Source of the DNA: Clostridium pascui
Lineage (GTDB): Bacteria; Bacillota; Clostridia; Clostridiales; Clostridiaceae
Length of the DNA stretch: 64,000 nt
Direction: 5' to 3'
Assembly (NCBI RefSeq): GCF_016908015.1
Contig: NZ_JAFBDB010000009.1
Coordinates: 43,957 to 107,956, forward strand
Part shown: positions 16,905 through 25,692 of the stretch, one piece after another
How the letters are laid out: the number at the start of each line of letters is the position of its first letter
How positions within the stretch are numbered: the first letter of the stretch is position 1
Notes under the pieces: model-generated
Told to the model about the DNA's origin: nothing
Seen by the model: the letters and a program-made list of their open reading frames with translations, nothing else
Databases searched by the model: none
Made by a program: the position numbers and the translations under genes

Positions 16905-17957
16905 TTAAAACATCTGTTTATTTTTAAAATAAAATATAAAGCATTGAACTATAAATATTATTCCCACAACTCCAAAGGCAGGATATAAAAAAGTTATAAG
17001 TTTCACAAAACCTATTTGAGAAATTAAAATAGCTAAAATCAGTATAAGAAAACATGCATTTTTATAAGGAATTTTAAATTTCTGTTCTAGAGTCTTGCTA
17101 ACACTAAATACATCAGAAACCTCAGTAGAAAACATTTCAAGCCAAATAATAGCTAGAAGCATTACTTGAATTACTCCTCCAAATCTATTTGAAACATATA
17201 ATAGTGGAATTTCATAGTTAAATATATAAGGAATATTTAAAATTAATAGGAGATTTATTATTAGCGATAGTATAGTCAGCCCTAAAGCACCAATTACAAT
17301 TCCTATATAAACAATTTTAAAGTTGTTTATTTCCCGGCTTAAAGGTACCATTACTCCACTAGATGATAATATATTAAAGCTGCCATAAAGAAGGCAGGAA
17401 AGTAGCCAAGGAGATTTATAAGGTTTAATACTCTTTATATAGGAAGCACTCATATTATCGTAAAATAAAAGATATAGTATAAATACTGTTATTATTACTA
17501 AAAATAATGAAGGAACTATAATTGAGTTTACCTCTATAAGACCTTTGGTATCACGAAGAAGGAAAATAATTGCTAAAATGGCCATAATAATAAGTCCAAC
17601 CCATTTTGAAACATTAAAGTATTGATGTATTAAGGCACCACTTCCTGCAAGAATAATTGAAGCACTACTAAGTAAAAACAATGTAGTAAATATATGAGTA
17701 GCTTTTCCAAGCAAACCTGGGCTTATAAGCATTATCAAGTCGTTATAAGATTTTAAATTATACTTTTGAGATAAATTTACTATTATATAATAAGTGAATA
17801 TATATAACATACAGCATATGCCTATGCCTATAAAGCTTTTATATCCATAAGTTGAGAAAAATTGTTTAATTTCTTGACCGGAGGCCAGTCCAGCTCCTAC
17901 AATAGTGCCTATAAAAACTGCAGAAATTTGTAAAGTGGTAATCATTTTCTTAATCAT
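16905..17957 (-). CDS. YkvI-family membrane transporter
   Basis: The 350-residue protein is almost entirely hydrophobic, with ten or so predicted membrane spans. It begins MIKKMITTLQISAVFIGTIV followed by GAGLASGQEIKQFF, the glycine-rich first helix of YkvI (COG3949) proteins, a branch of the LeuT/APC-like transporters. The substrate is unknown. The start at 17957 has AAAAGGAG immediately upstream; a longer frame extends to 18026 without a ribosome binding site. It may be co-transcribed with the downstream radical SAM gene. The divergent lipoprotein gene starts 122 bases away. Confidence 0.85.
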   Translation of the reverse strand: MIKKMITTLQISAVFIGTIVGAGLASGQEIKQFFSTYGYKSFIGIGICCMLYIFTYYIIVNLSQKYNLKSYNDLIMLISPGLLGKATHIFTTLFLLSSASIILAGSGALIHQYFNVSKWVGLIIMAILAIIFLLRDTKGLIEVNSIIVPSLFLVIITVFILYLLFYDNMSASYIKSIKPYKSPWLLSCLLYGSFNILSSSGVMVPLSREINNFKIVYIGIVIGALGLTILSLIINLLLILNIPYIFNYEIPLLYVSNRFGGVIQVMLLAIIWLEMFSTEVSDVFSVSKTLEQKFKIPYKNACFLILILAILISQIGFVKLITFLYPAFGVVGIIFIVQCFIFYFKNKQMF

Positions 17958-18079
17958 GTTTTCTCCTTTTATTAAATACTTTTCCATATATGTATATATA
18001 TAATTTATAAAAAAATGATTTTTCAACTAAAAATTTATTTTTGTGAAAGACTATATTAAAAGATGAAGGAGGAATTCCT

Positions 18080-19192
18080 GTGAAAATGAAAAAGTGTATC
18101 AGCCTAATTTTAAGCTTATTAGTTATCGTATCTTTATGTGGCTGTGGGCTTATGTCTTCTAAGAATAAGCAAAGTGAAGAGCCAGCCAAGGAATTTGATA
18201 TAAAAGCAGCAGAAAGCATTGCGGAAAATTACATAAAGTACTTAATGCAAGAGGATTATGAAAAGGCCAACAAGTTTTATTCAAAAAAGTTATCCAAGAC
18301 AACTAAAAGTACAGAAAAACAACCATTGAAAATAAAAGGATATAGTATTGATGAAGTTAATGAGGTGGGGAATTCAGGTCTTTTTAAAGTTAAAGTCATC
18401 AGATCTAATGAAACTGAACCATATGCATCCTTAGATGAATATTCTATCAAAGTAATACAAGAAGAGAAGGAATATAAAATAGAAGATATACAAAGTACTT
18501 CAGAAAAGGAAGCGAGAGCAGATAAAAGTCAAATAAGATTAAAAAGTAAAAGTAATGTGGAGTCAAATTTAATTATAGACACAGCAGGGCTACCCAATTA
18601 CGCATTCTCAAAGGATGACAAAGCAAAAACTCACAAGATACTAGTGCCTAAAGATAATTATGGATCTATGTCATTTAGCTTTCATGGATATGATATAGCA
18701 GTAACCACATACAATGATAGATATTCTTTTGCTGGACTTATAAGAGTAGATGAAAGTATGCCAACACAGGGAGGACAAAGCGAAGGAGGACAGGGAGATC
18801 AGGGAGGCCAGGGCCAAGGCCAGGGAGGTGCAGCTGGAAGCGGCTTAAGAGAAAAGCCTATAGGGAAGGAAATTACGGCTCTTGATATACTGGAAAATGC
18901 TAAAATAAATTTTTTAACTTTTTCATCAGACGAGAAATATATACTTATGCAATATACCAAAAATGGTGGAGGAAAATGCATAAGAATATATGCAAGTGAA
19001 GGTGGAGATTTAATACCTTATGAATTTGAGCAAAACTATCCCATAGATAAAGTTGATATAGTATATTCCTGTTTTAGTGAGGAAGTATTAAATTATGAGG
19101 TTATTCCACGTACAAATTCAGATAAAGCTATAGGAAAATATATAGGAAGATGGCAATTGGATTTAAAAGAATTTAAGCCTTCAAAGATGTAG
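18080..19192 (+). CDS. Lipoprotein of unknown function with a Gly/Gln-rich linker
   Basis: The 370-residue protein has a lipoprotein signal (ISLILSLLVIVSLCGCG, lipobox LCGC, lipid cysteine about residue 20-22). A region at about 45-150 resembles the DUF4878/NTF2-like layout by length only. A low-complexity stretch at about 232-262 is built almost entirely of G and Q with a few S, E, D and A. A C-terminal part (about 265-370) contains ITALDILENAKINFLTF. I do not recognise the family. GTG at 18080 is chosen because AAGGAGG lies seven bases upstream; ATG 18086 is two codons in. It is probably anchored on the outer face of the membrane. The linker likely separates two folded domains. Confidence 0.72.
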   Translation: MKMKKCISLILSLLVIVSLCGCGLMSSKNKQSEEPAKEFDIKAAESIAENYIKYLMQEDYEKANKFYSKKLSKTTKSTEKQPLKIKGYSIDEVNEVGNSGLFKVKVIRSNETEPYASLDEYSIKVIQEEKEYKIEDIQSTSEKEARADKSQIRLKSKSNVESNLIIDTAGLPNYAFSKDDKAKTHKILVPKDNYGSMSFSFHGYDIAVTTYNDRYSFAGLIRVDESMPTQGGQSEGGQGDQGGQGQGQGGAAGSGLREKPIGKEITALDILENAKINFLTFSSDEKYILMQYTKNGGGKCIRIYASEGGDLIPYEFEQNYPIDKVDIVYSCFSEEVLNYEVIPRTNSDKAIGKYIGRWQLDLKEFKPSKM

Positions 19193-19205
19193 AGTTAATT
19201 GAAAG

Positions 19206-19242
19206 GAAGGTACTCATAAATTATAATATTTATGAGTACCTT
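19206..19242 (+). terminator. Hairpin after the lipoprotein gene
   Basis: Stem AGGTACTCATAAA / TTTATGAGTACCT with an 8-base loop. It is not followed by a clear T run, so termination may be weak. Confidence 0.5.
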
Positions 19243-19269
19243 ATTACTTAAAAAATAAGAGGTGTATAT

Positions 19270-20205
19270 ATGATAAGTTTTGGAGACAAAAGATACAATA
19301 GTTTAAATTATTTTCTTAGAAATAAGTTTGGAGGTAAAATATTCAAGATATCCTTAGATGCAGGGTTTTCATGTCCTAACAGGGATGGAACCATCAGCAG
19401 TGGAGGATGTGTATTTTGTAGTGCCAGAGGTTCTGGAGATTTTGCAGGGGATAGAAAGTTTTCTATATCCAATCAATTTGAAGATAGAAAAAAAATGATG
19501 AAAAATAAATGGAAGGAAGGAAAATATATAGCATATTTCCAGGCATATACTAACACATATGCTCCAATAGAGGAGTTAAGGGAAAAATATAATCAAGCAT
19601 TAGAAGAAGATGGAGTAATAGGACTTGCTATAGCTACTAGACCTGATTGTCTAAATCAAGAAGTTTTAGATTTGTTAAGTGAAATCAATAAAAGGACTTA
19701 CTTATGGATAGAACTAGGATTACAAACAATTCACGAAAAAACAGCAAAAGTAATTAATAGGGGATATTCCTTAGAAGTATTTGAAAAAGCTTTAAATGAA
19801 CTTAGAAAGAGAAATATAGACGTAGTAACACATGTAATATTTGGACTTCCAGAGGAGAAAAAAGAAGATATGCTTGAAACTGTGAAATATCTATCACATC
19901 AAGATATTCAAGGAATAAAGTTTCATTTACTTCATTTAATGAAAGATACTCCTATGGTAAAGTTATATGAAGAAGGAAGATTAAAATTTTTAGAGCAAGA
20001 AGAGTATATAGATATAATATGTGAAGCAATTACAATGCTTCCAGAAGATATTGTTATACATAGGCTTACAGGAGATTCCCCCCGAAATCTACTTATAGAG
20101 CCACAGTGGAGTTTAAAAAAATGGGAGATATTAAATAGTATAGATAAAAGTCTTCAGGAAAGAAATTTATATCAAGGATTGTATTATAATACAAAAAATC
20201 ACTGA
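19270..20205 (+). CDS. Radical SAM protein, YtqA/TIGR01212 family
   Basis: The 311-residue protein has the atypical cluster motif of this family, C35-x11-C47-x2-C50 (SCPNRDGTISSGGCVFC), then FQAYTNTYAP, ATRPDCL and WIELGLQT, which match YtqA of Bacillus and YhcC of E. coli (Elp3-related radical SAM fold). The substrate is not established; RNA or small-molecule modification has been considered for relatives. It begins at ATG 19270 behind AGAGGTG. It lies alone between two hairpin or promoter regions, so it is probably monocistronic. Confidence 0.88.
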   Translation: MISFGDKRYNSLNYFLRNKFGGKIFKISLDAGFSCPNRDGTISSGGCVFCSARGSGDFAGDRKFSISNQFEDRKKMMKNKWKEGKYIAYFQAYTNTYAPIEELREKYNQALEEDGVIGLAIATRPDCLNQEVLDLLSEINKRTYLWIELGLQTIHEKTAKVINRGYSLEVFEKALNELRKRNIDVVTHVIFGLPEEKKEDMLETVKYLSHQDIQGIKFHLLHLMKDTPMVKLYEEGRLKFLEQEEYIDIICEAITMLPEDIVIHRLTGDSPRNLLIEPQWSLKKWEILNSIDKSLQERNLYQGLYYNTKNH

Positions 20206-20226
20206 TAATTTTGTAATTTATGTAAA

Positions 20227-20255
20227 TTGAGTAAATATTGTCTAGATGGTAAAAT
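20227..20255 (+). promoter_or_regulatory. SigmaA-type promoter for the ABC ATPase operon
   Basis: TTGAGT (20227-20232), a 17-base spacer, and TAAAAT (20250-20255), 34 bases ahead of the start codon. Confidence 0.6.
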
Positions 20256-20288
20256 GTTATATATTGAAAGTTATTAGGAGGGGATTAT

Positions 20289-21398
20289 ATGTCTAGTCTA
20301 TCATTAAAACATATGTATAAAGTTTACCCAGGCAATGTTACAGCAGTAAGAGATTTTAACTTAGATATAAATGACAAGGAATTTATAGTGTTTGTAGGAC
20401 CTTCAGGATGTGGTAAGTCTACAACTTTAAGAATGGTAGCGGGACTGGAAGAAATAAGTGAGGGAGAATTATATATAGAAGATAAACTTGTAAATGATAC
20501 AGCTCCTAAGGATAGAGATATAGCAATGGTATTTCAAAATTATGCACTTTACCCACATATGACTGTATATGATAATATGGCATTTGGCCTTAAGCTTAGA
20601 AAAGTTCCTAAAAGCGAGATAGATGAAAAGGTTAAGGAAGCAGCGAGAATACTTGATATTGAGCATCTATTAAATAGAAAGCCGAAGGCATTATCAGGTG
20701 GACAAAGACAAAGGGTTGCTATGGGAAGGGCAATAGTAAGAAACCCTAAAGTATTTTTAATGGACGAGCCTTTATCTAATTTAGATGCAAAGCTTAGAGT
20801 TCAAATGAGAACAGAAATAGCAAAGCTGCATAAAAAGTTACAAACTACGTTTATATATGTAACTCATGACCAAACAGAAGCCATGACTTTAGGTACGCGA
20901 ATAGTGGTAATGAAAGATGGTATAATACAGCAAGTTGATAATCCCCAAAACATATATGAGCATCCAGTAAATATGTTTGTAGCAGGATTTATAGGAAGTC
21001 CTCAAATGAATTTTATAGATTCTAAGCTTGAGGAAATTGAAGGCAGTGCCTATGTAGTATTTGGACAAGATAAAGTACTATTGCCTCAAGATAAAGCTAA
21101 AATAATAAAAGATAGAGGATATATAGGCAAAGAAGTGGTTATGGGTATAAGACCAGAACACTTAAGTGATAAAGAGGAACTAATTAAAACTTACCAAGAT
21201 TCAGTATTTTCTGCTGATGTAGAAGTAACAGAACTTATGGGTGCAGAAACTTATTTATATTTAAGTAAGGAAAATCACAGTTTTACTGCAAGAGTAAATG
21301 GTTCATCAAAATCAAAATCAGGAGATAAAGTAACCATTGCGGTATTACCTCAAAATATACACTTGTTTGATAAAGAGAGCGAATTAACAATATTTTAG
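20289..21398 (+). CDS. msmK: Sugar ABC transporter ATP-binding protein, UgpC/MsmK type
   Basis: The 369-residue ATPase has Walker [10 protein letters not shown] (37-45), signature LSGGQ (135-139), Walker B FLMDE (156-160) and a C-terminal OB-like TOBE region (about 240-365) as in MalK, UgpC and MsmK. These ATPases energise carbohydrate importers and one copy can serve several permeases. No permease or binding-protein genes are adjacent, which fits such a shared subunit. It starts behind GGAGGGG. A PucR/CdaR-type regulator follows 13 bases downstream and is probably co-transcribed. The symbol is by family resemblance; the sugar is unknown. Confidence 0.85.
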   Translation: MSSLSLKHMYKVYPGNVTAVRDFNLDINDKEFIVFVGPSGCGKSTTLRMVAGLEEISEGELYIEDKLVNDTAPKDRDIAMVFQNYALYPHMTVYDNMAFGLKLRKVPKSEIDEKVKEAARILDIEHLLNRKPKALSGGQRQRVAMGRAIVRNPKVFLMDEPLSNLDAKLRVQMRTEIAKLHKKLQTTFIYVTHDQTEAMTLGTRIVVMKDGIIQQVDNPQNIYEHPVNMFVAGFIGSPQMNFIDSKLEEIEGSAYVVFGQDKVLLPQDKAKIIKDRGYIGKEVVMGIRPEHLSDKEELIKTYQDSVFSADVEVTELMGAETYLYLSKENHSFTARVNGSSKSKSGDKVTIAVLPQNIHLFDKESELTIF

Positions 21399-21411
21399 GG
21401 GGTAGTTAAAG

Positions 21412-22350
21412 GTGCATAATATAGATAGTTTTTTAGTAGAGCTTTCTAATGGGTCAAATATTAAATTTAATTTTTACTGTAAGACAATGGGGGTATCTTT
21501 TATTGGTATTACTAATAAAACACGTCTGATGAGCATAGAATTGAATTTATCTGATAATAGGGCCGTATTAGAGCTAGACGAGAAAAACTACATGTATGCA
21601 CCTTTACTTAAATTTACAATAGAATATAACTTAAGAGAAGTTAGTAATAAAACAGAAAATTTATTAAGAGAAATTTTAATTGGAAATGATATTCGAGAAG
21701 AAGATGCAAGAAAAGTGATTCCATACATATTTAATAATAGTTCGTTGTTAGTATTTGATGTAATAGATAAGTATAAAGAGGTCTTAGCAATTATAAAAGA
21801 AACATATAATAGTGAAGATGTAATTTCTATATACCATGAAGGCAATGTTATAGTTTTGGGAAATTTCGAAGACATTGTGGAGCATGCAGAAAGTATAAGA
21901 AATTCCATTATAATGGAATTATATTGTGATTGTGCAGTGAGTGTTGGGGTAAATATAAGAAGTATTCTTTCTTTAAAGAGGGCTTATAGTAATGGAAAAA
22001 AAACGTTATACTTAAAAAAGAAATTTCAAGTTCCAGAAGGTGTATTATTTAGTGACAAGTTATTTTTCGAGGAAATAGTTAATGCTATTTCAACAAATAT
22101 GAAAAATGAAATAAAAGAAATGTTTAAAAATAAATTCGATAATTTAGATAAAGAAATAATTATTACTATAGAAGAGTTTATAAACTGTGGTTTGAATATA
22201 AGCGATACTGCAAAAAATCTTTATATACATAGGAACACTCTAATATATAGGCTAGATAAAATATATAAAGATACAAATTTTGATTTGAGAAATTTCAAGG
22301 ATGCAATAGTTTTTTATGTAGTATTCCTACTTTGGAAAGAAAGAGTTTAG
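21412..22350 (+). CDS. PucR/CdaR-type transcriptional regulator
   Basis: The 312-residue protein ends with the PucR-type helix-turn-helix: ISDTAKNLYIHRNTLIYRLD (about 263-282), then DLRNFKDAIVFYVVFLLW. The N-terminal 230 residues form no sensor domain I can name; a middle part resembles the GGDEF-like region of CdaR proteins. Regulators of this class activate carbohydrate or amino-acid catabolic genes. GTG 21412 is used because AGGGGG precedes it by about nine bases. Tight linkage to the sugar ATPase suggests they share a regulatory circuit, but this is inference. Confidence 0.82.
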   Translation: MHNIDSFLVELSNGSNIKFNFYCKTMGVSFIGITNKTRLMSIELNLSDNRAVLELDEKNYMYAPLLKFTIEYNLREVSNKTENLLREILIGNDIREEDARKVIPYIFNNSSLLVFDVIDKYKEVLAIIKETYNSEDVISIYHEGNVIVLGNFEDIVEHAESIRNSIIMELYCDCAVSVGVNIRSILSLKRAYSNGKKTLYLKKKFQVPEGVLFSDKLFFEEIVNAISTNMKNEIKEMFKNKFDNLDKEIIITIEEFINCGLNISDTAKNLYIHRNTLIYRLDKIYKDTNFDLRNFKDAIVFYVVFLLWKERV

Positions 22351-22364
22351 ATAGAGGTGTTAAA

Positions 22365-23066
22365 ATGAAGGTGGACTTAATAATATCAGCAGATGATATA
22401 AAAAGAGAGAAAGTTGTTGATAAATCCGTAGTGGTTATAGATATGTTAAGAGCCACTTCGGTTATAGTAACAGCAATAAATAATGGATGTAATAAGGTTA
22501 TTCCAGTGGTTTCAATAGAAGAAGCATTAAATATAGTAAATAAGGCTAAAGAAAGACATATACTTGGTGGAGAGAGAAAGGCCTTGAAAATAGAAGGATT
22601 TGATTGTTCTAACTCTCCTCTAGAATATACATGTGAGATGGTCAAAGATAAAGTGATTGTAATAACTACTAGTAATGGAACTAGAGCAATTAAAGGAAGT
22701 GAGGGAGCAAGGAATATATTGATAGGAGCGTTAATAAATGCTAAGGCTGTAGCAGAAAAGCTCATAGAATTAAATAATGATATAGTATTAGTAAATGCAG
22801 GAACTTATGGAGAGTTTTCTATAGATGATTTCTTATGTAGTGGGTACATAATAGAATGCCTAATTAAGAACTTAGATGTAGAGCTAACTGATATAGCTAA
22901 AACAGCCCATTATTTATATAAGGCAAACCCCAACTTAGAGTTCATAGAAAATGCAAGCCACTTTAAGAGGATAAAAGAACTGAACTTAGAAGAAGATTTA
23001 ATATACTGTTGTAAAAAAGATATAATAGACATAGTTCCTGAGTATGCAGATGAGGTAATACTATAA
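22365..23066 (+). CDS. comB: ComB family 2-phosphosulfolactate phosphatase-like protein
   Basis: The 233-residue protein shows ComB features: VVVIDMLRATSVIVTAINNG near the N-terminus, LGGERKALKIEGFDCSNSP, and TTSNGTRAI. ComB hydrolyses 2-phosphosulfolactate in coenzyme M synthesis of methanogens, yet homologues are widespread in bacteria that lack that pathway. The bacterial substrate is therefore uncertain. ATG 22365 follows AGAGGTG; the preceding regulator ends 14 bases earlier, so the three genes from 20289 probably form one operon. A hairpin covers the stop codon. Confidence 0.85.
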   Translation: MKVDLIISADDIKREKVVDKSVVVIDMLRATSVIVTAINNGCNKVIPVVSIEEALNIVNKAKERHILGGERKALKIEGFDCSNSPLEYTCEMVKDKVIVITTSNGTRAIKGSEGARNILIGALINAKAVAEKLIELNNDIVLVNAGTYGEFSIDDFLCSGYIIECLIKNLDVELTDIAKTAHYLYKANPNLEFIENASHFKRIKELNLEEDLIYCCKKDIIDIVPEYADEVIL

Positions 23067-23089
23067 AAATGCTAAGCGTTTTTATAGTA
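23059..23089 (+). terminator. Hairpin at the end of comB
   Basis: TACTATAAAAA (23059-23069) pairs perfectly with TTTTTATAGTA (23079-23089); the stem includes the comB stop codon. Confidence 0.65.
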
Positions 23090-23183
23090 GCCAGTTATCA
23101 GTAACCAGTGGCCAGCTATAAATGTTTTGCAAAGCAAAATTACATTTTACTGGATGCTGGTTACTAGCATACTGGATACTGAT
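23090..23183. repeat. Degenerate CCAGTAACCAG-type repeat element, inverted
   Basis: The left part (23090-23115) contains overlapping near-copies of CAGTTATCAGTAACCAG. The right part (23149-23182) contains the reverse complement units: CTGGTTACT at 23157-23165 mirrors AGTAACCAG at 23100-23108. The centre is a small palindrome TTTTGCAAAGCAAAA (23125-23139). The whole can fold into a long imperfect hairpin between the convergent comB and RlmI-like genes. Such CCAGTAACCAG-like intergenic repeats look like a dispersed element, but other copies cannot be checked here. Confidence 0.6.
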
Positions 23184-23184
23184 A

Positions 23185-24360
23185 TTATACTACTTGGAAT
23201 ATATAAAATTTAAGATAATAGGATTCATCGGAATTCCATAGTATAGGGTGGTCAGAAGACTGAGTTCTAAATTCTACTTGGCGTAAAGTTCTTCTTGCAT
23301 CCTTTGCAGCATCTGCTATGGTTTCCTTAAATAACTCTGGATTCATAAAATGAGAGCAGGAACAAGTCATAAAGAAACCACCAGGTTTAACCATTTTTAT
23401 TCCTCTCAAGTTAATTTCTTTATATCCTCTTACTGCACCATCTATAGTGGAGCGGGATTTTGTGAAGGCAGGGGGATCTAATATAACTACATCATATTTT
23501 CTTCCTTCTTTTGCCCATTTGCTTAAAACATCAAAAGCATTATGACATTCAAACTTTACTATATCTGAAAGACCATTAAGTTCTGCATTTTTAGTGGCAT
23601 CCTTTATAGCCAGTTCGGATATATCCAAGCCAAGTACGCTTTTAGCCCCAGCAATGCCGGCATTAAGCGCAAAGGAACCTGTATGAGTAAAACAATCTAA
23701 TACATCTGCACCCTTACAAAGTTTATGTATTGCATTTCTATTTTCCTTTTGATCAAGGAAAAATCCTGTCTTTTGACCATTTTCTAAGTCGACGTGATAT
23801 TTGACTCCATTTTCTGTTATTATTACATTAGTGTCAAAAGGTTCTGTAAGAAATCCCTTTGTTTGTTCCATTCCTTCTAATTCGCGGACTCTAACGTCAC
23901 TTCTTTCATATATTCCCTTTGCTCCATATTCTTCTTTCAATATGTTCACTATTATATCTTTATATTTATCTATACCTAAGGCAAGTGATTGTATCACATA
24001 ATAATCCTCATATTTATCTATTATAAGTCCTGGTAAAAAGTCTGCTTCACCAAATACAAATCTGCAACTAGAAGTATCTATTACTTTTTTTCTATATTCC
24101 CATGCATTTTTTATCCTTTTTCTAAAGAAATCTTCATCTATTTCCTCATTGATATCTCTAGTCATTATACGTATAGCAATTTTTGATGCATCATTTATAT
24201 AACCTTTGCCTATAAATTCATTTCTAAAATTATAAACTTCTATAATATCACCATTTACGTATTCTCCATCATAGCCTTCAATTTCATTAGAATATATCCA
24301 AGGATGACCTGCCTCAGATTTTCTTCCGCGACCTTTATATAAATAAAACTTACTTGCCAT
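23185..24360 (-). CDS. Class I rRNA methyltransferase, RlmI/YwbD-like
   Basis: The 391-residue protein has an N-terminal PUA-like domain (about 1-75: LYKGRGRKSEAGHPWIYSNE), a middle region, and a SAM methyltransferase domain from about 195 with VDLENGQKTGFFLDQKENR, VLDCFTHTGSFALNAG and the catalytic ILDPPAFTKS. This layout is that of RlmI, which makes 5-methylcytidine 1962 in 23S rRNA; the target base in this organism is inferred. The start at 24360 follows AAGGAGG; a longer frame to 24402 is not supported. It is monocistronic or paired with the upstream SH3-like gene. Confidence 0.88.
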   Translation of the reverse strand: MASKFYLYKGRGRKSEAGHPWIYSNEIEGYDGEYVNGDIIEVYNFRNEFIGKGYINDASKIAIRIMTRDINEEIDEDFFRKRIKNAWEYRKKVIDTSSCRFVFGEADFLPGLIIDKYEDYYVIQSLALGIDKYKDIIVNILKEEYGAKGIYERSDVRVRELEGMEQTKGFLTEPFDTNVIITENGVKYHVDLENGQKTGFFLDQKENRNAIHKLCKGADVLDCFTHTGSFALNAGIAGAKSVLGLDISELAIKDATKNAELNGLSDIVKFECHNAFDVLSKWAKEGRKYDVVILDPPAFTKSRSTIDGAVRGYKEINLRGIKMVKPGGFFMTCSCSHFMNPELFKETIADAAKDARRTLRQVEFRTQSSDHPILWNSDESYYLKFYIFQVV

Positions 24361-24420
24361 TAAAAAACCTCCTTGATATTTAATACTTTTGTAGTATACC
24401 ATAATGAATAGTACAATAAT

Positions 24421-24452
24421 ATAACTACTCTATAAAAATTATAGAGTAGTTA
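24421..24452 (-). terminator. Hairpin at the end of the SH3-like protein gene
   Basis: ATAACTACTCTATA / TATAGAGTAGTTAT with a 4-base AT loop overlaps the gene's stop codon; no strong T run follows. Confidence 0.5.
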
Positions 24453-24882
24453 TATCAGTTATAATGTCTAGGTTATCTTCCGTGATCCAGCATATGGATG
24501 ATTCTAAAATCCATCCTTTATTATTAATTTTTTCCTCTTGAGGGAAGAAGACTTCAAGCCAAAGAGTATCATGTATTTCTCCCATGTCTACCACATTTAT
24601 TATGGTTTCTGGATTTAAAGTGAAGAGTACAGGGGAGTCATTTAAAGGTGATAGATGAATATAAGTAAAACTTTTAATTTTTACTTTAGAGTAAATAGGT
24701 GTCTTGTATTTTATTACTATAGTATTTAAAGCCTTATCTTCTGCATTACAGGATTCCTTAAGCTCTTCATATTGCTTCTTAAGTACCATTATCTGCCTTT
24801 TTTGAATATAAACTTTATTATTAAAGTAATAGGAAATATAAAGTGATAGACATAGAAGAATTATAAATAGAAAGGCAAACAT
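24439..24882 (-). CDS. Membrane-anchored protein with coiled coil and possible SH3-like domain
   Basis: The 147-residue protein begins with a hydrophobic anchor (MFAFLFIILLCLSLYISYYF), then a short charged coiled-coil-like segment (about 25-50). A roughly 80-residue domain follows whose pattern (SPLNDSPVLFTLNPETIINV...DTLWLEVFF...KGWILESSI) resembles bacterial SH3-like folds. Topology is probably one membrane span with the domain outside. The start at 24882 is chosen because GGAGG lies five bases upstream; the in-frame ATG 24894 overlaps that site. Function is unknown. Confidence 0.7.
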   Translation of the reverse strand: MFAFLFIILLCLSLYISYYFNNKVYIQKRQIMVLKKQYEELKESCNAEDKALNTIVIKYKTPIYSKVKIKSFTYIHLSPLNDSPVLFTLNPETIINVVDMGEIHDTLWLEVFFPQEEKINNKGWILESSICWITEDNLDIITDITTL

Positions 24883-24940
24883 ATGGGCCTCCATATAATT
24901 ATTTATAATTATATTTTATTCATGTAAGTTTTTTATATAC

Positions 24941-24969
24941 AAAAAACTCGTGACTTTGCACGAGTTTTT
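24941..24969 (-). terminator. Terminator of the HAD phosphatase gene
   Basis: AAAAACTCGTG / CACGAGTTTTT with a 6-base loop; T6 follows on the minus strand. Confidence 0.88.
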
Positions 24970-24970
24970 A

Positions 24971-25624
24971 TTAAACAGCTTCAGTTAAGTCGTCATATTT
25001 ATATATATATAAGTCTGCTAAAGACATTAGCTCTTCCTTTTGAGGTTCAGCATATAAATCATGAACTGCGACTACTTTCATTCCAGCAGCTTTAGCACCT
25101 ATTACTGCAGGAAGTATATCTTCGAATACAATACAGCTATCAGGAGACACTTTGAGTCTTTCTGCACAAAGCAGGTATACATCTGGAAAGTTCTTGCCCC
25201 TTGAAACTTCACCAGTAGTGGTGATGCAGTCAAAGTAATCATATATACCTGTGCTTTTCAAGGCAGCCTGTAGTAACATATCACAATTGCTTGTAGCTAG
25301 ACCAATCTTAATATTATTAGATTTAAGTAGTGTCAAAAATTCCTTGGCTCCAGGTTTAAGAGTTACATCATTGATGTATTGACTTAGGGCCATATTATTC
25401 CACTCATCTGTTATTTCTTCTATGGAAGATTCAATAGAAAATCTGTCTTTAAAATACTGCGCAGTTTGACTAAAACTTAAATGCTCTATATTTTCTTTTA
25501 AATCCGAAGGAATAGTTATATTATGTTTTTTTAGGTATTCTACATCTATATTATTCCATATCCACATGGAATCAATCAGAGTACCATCCATATCAAATAT
25601 AGCAGCCTTAATATTCTTAAACAT
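24971..25624 (-). CDS. HAD-superfamily phosphatase, beta-phosphoglucomutase-like
   Basis: The 217-residue protein has the HAD motif I FDMDGTLIDS (about 10-19), motif II ATSN, and motifs III/IV with FPDVYLLCAERL and CIVFEDILPAVIGAKAAGM. The alpha-helical cap between motifs I and II places it with the beta-phosphoglucomutase-like subgroup; phosphatase activity on a small sugar phosphate is probable, substrate unknown. It starts at 25624 with AAGGATGAAAT upstream. No neighbouring sugar gene indicates its substrate. Confidence 0.87.
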   Translation of the reverse strand: MFKNIKAAIFDMDGTLIDSMWIWNNIDVEYLKKHNITIPSDLKENIEHLSFSQTAQYFKDRFSIESSIEEITDEWNNMALSQYINDVTLKPGAKEFLTLLKSNNIKIGLATSNCDMLLQAALKSTGIYDYFDCITTTGEVSRGKNFPDVYLLCAERLKVSPDSCIVFEDILPAVIGAKAAGMKVVAVHDLYAEPQKEELMSLADLYIYKYDDLTEAV

Positions 25625-25692
25625 TTATTTCATCCTTTCTACAATAGTTTTATAGTAATCCTATTATAGCATGAAGTAATGAAATATATCAT

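Noticed and set aside
17958..18079. Minus-strand extension upstream of the YkvI-type gene (frames up to 18026 and 18219)
   Set aside because: The good ribosome binding site is at 17957; the longer frames cross the divergent promoter and the lipoprotein start.
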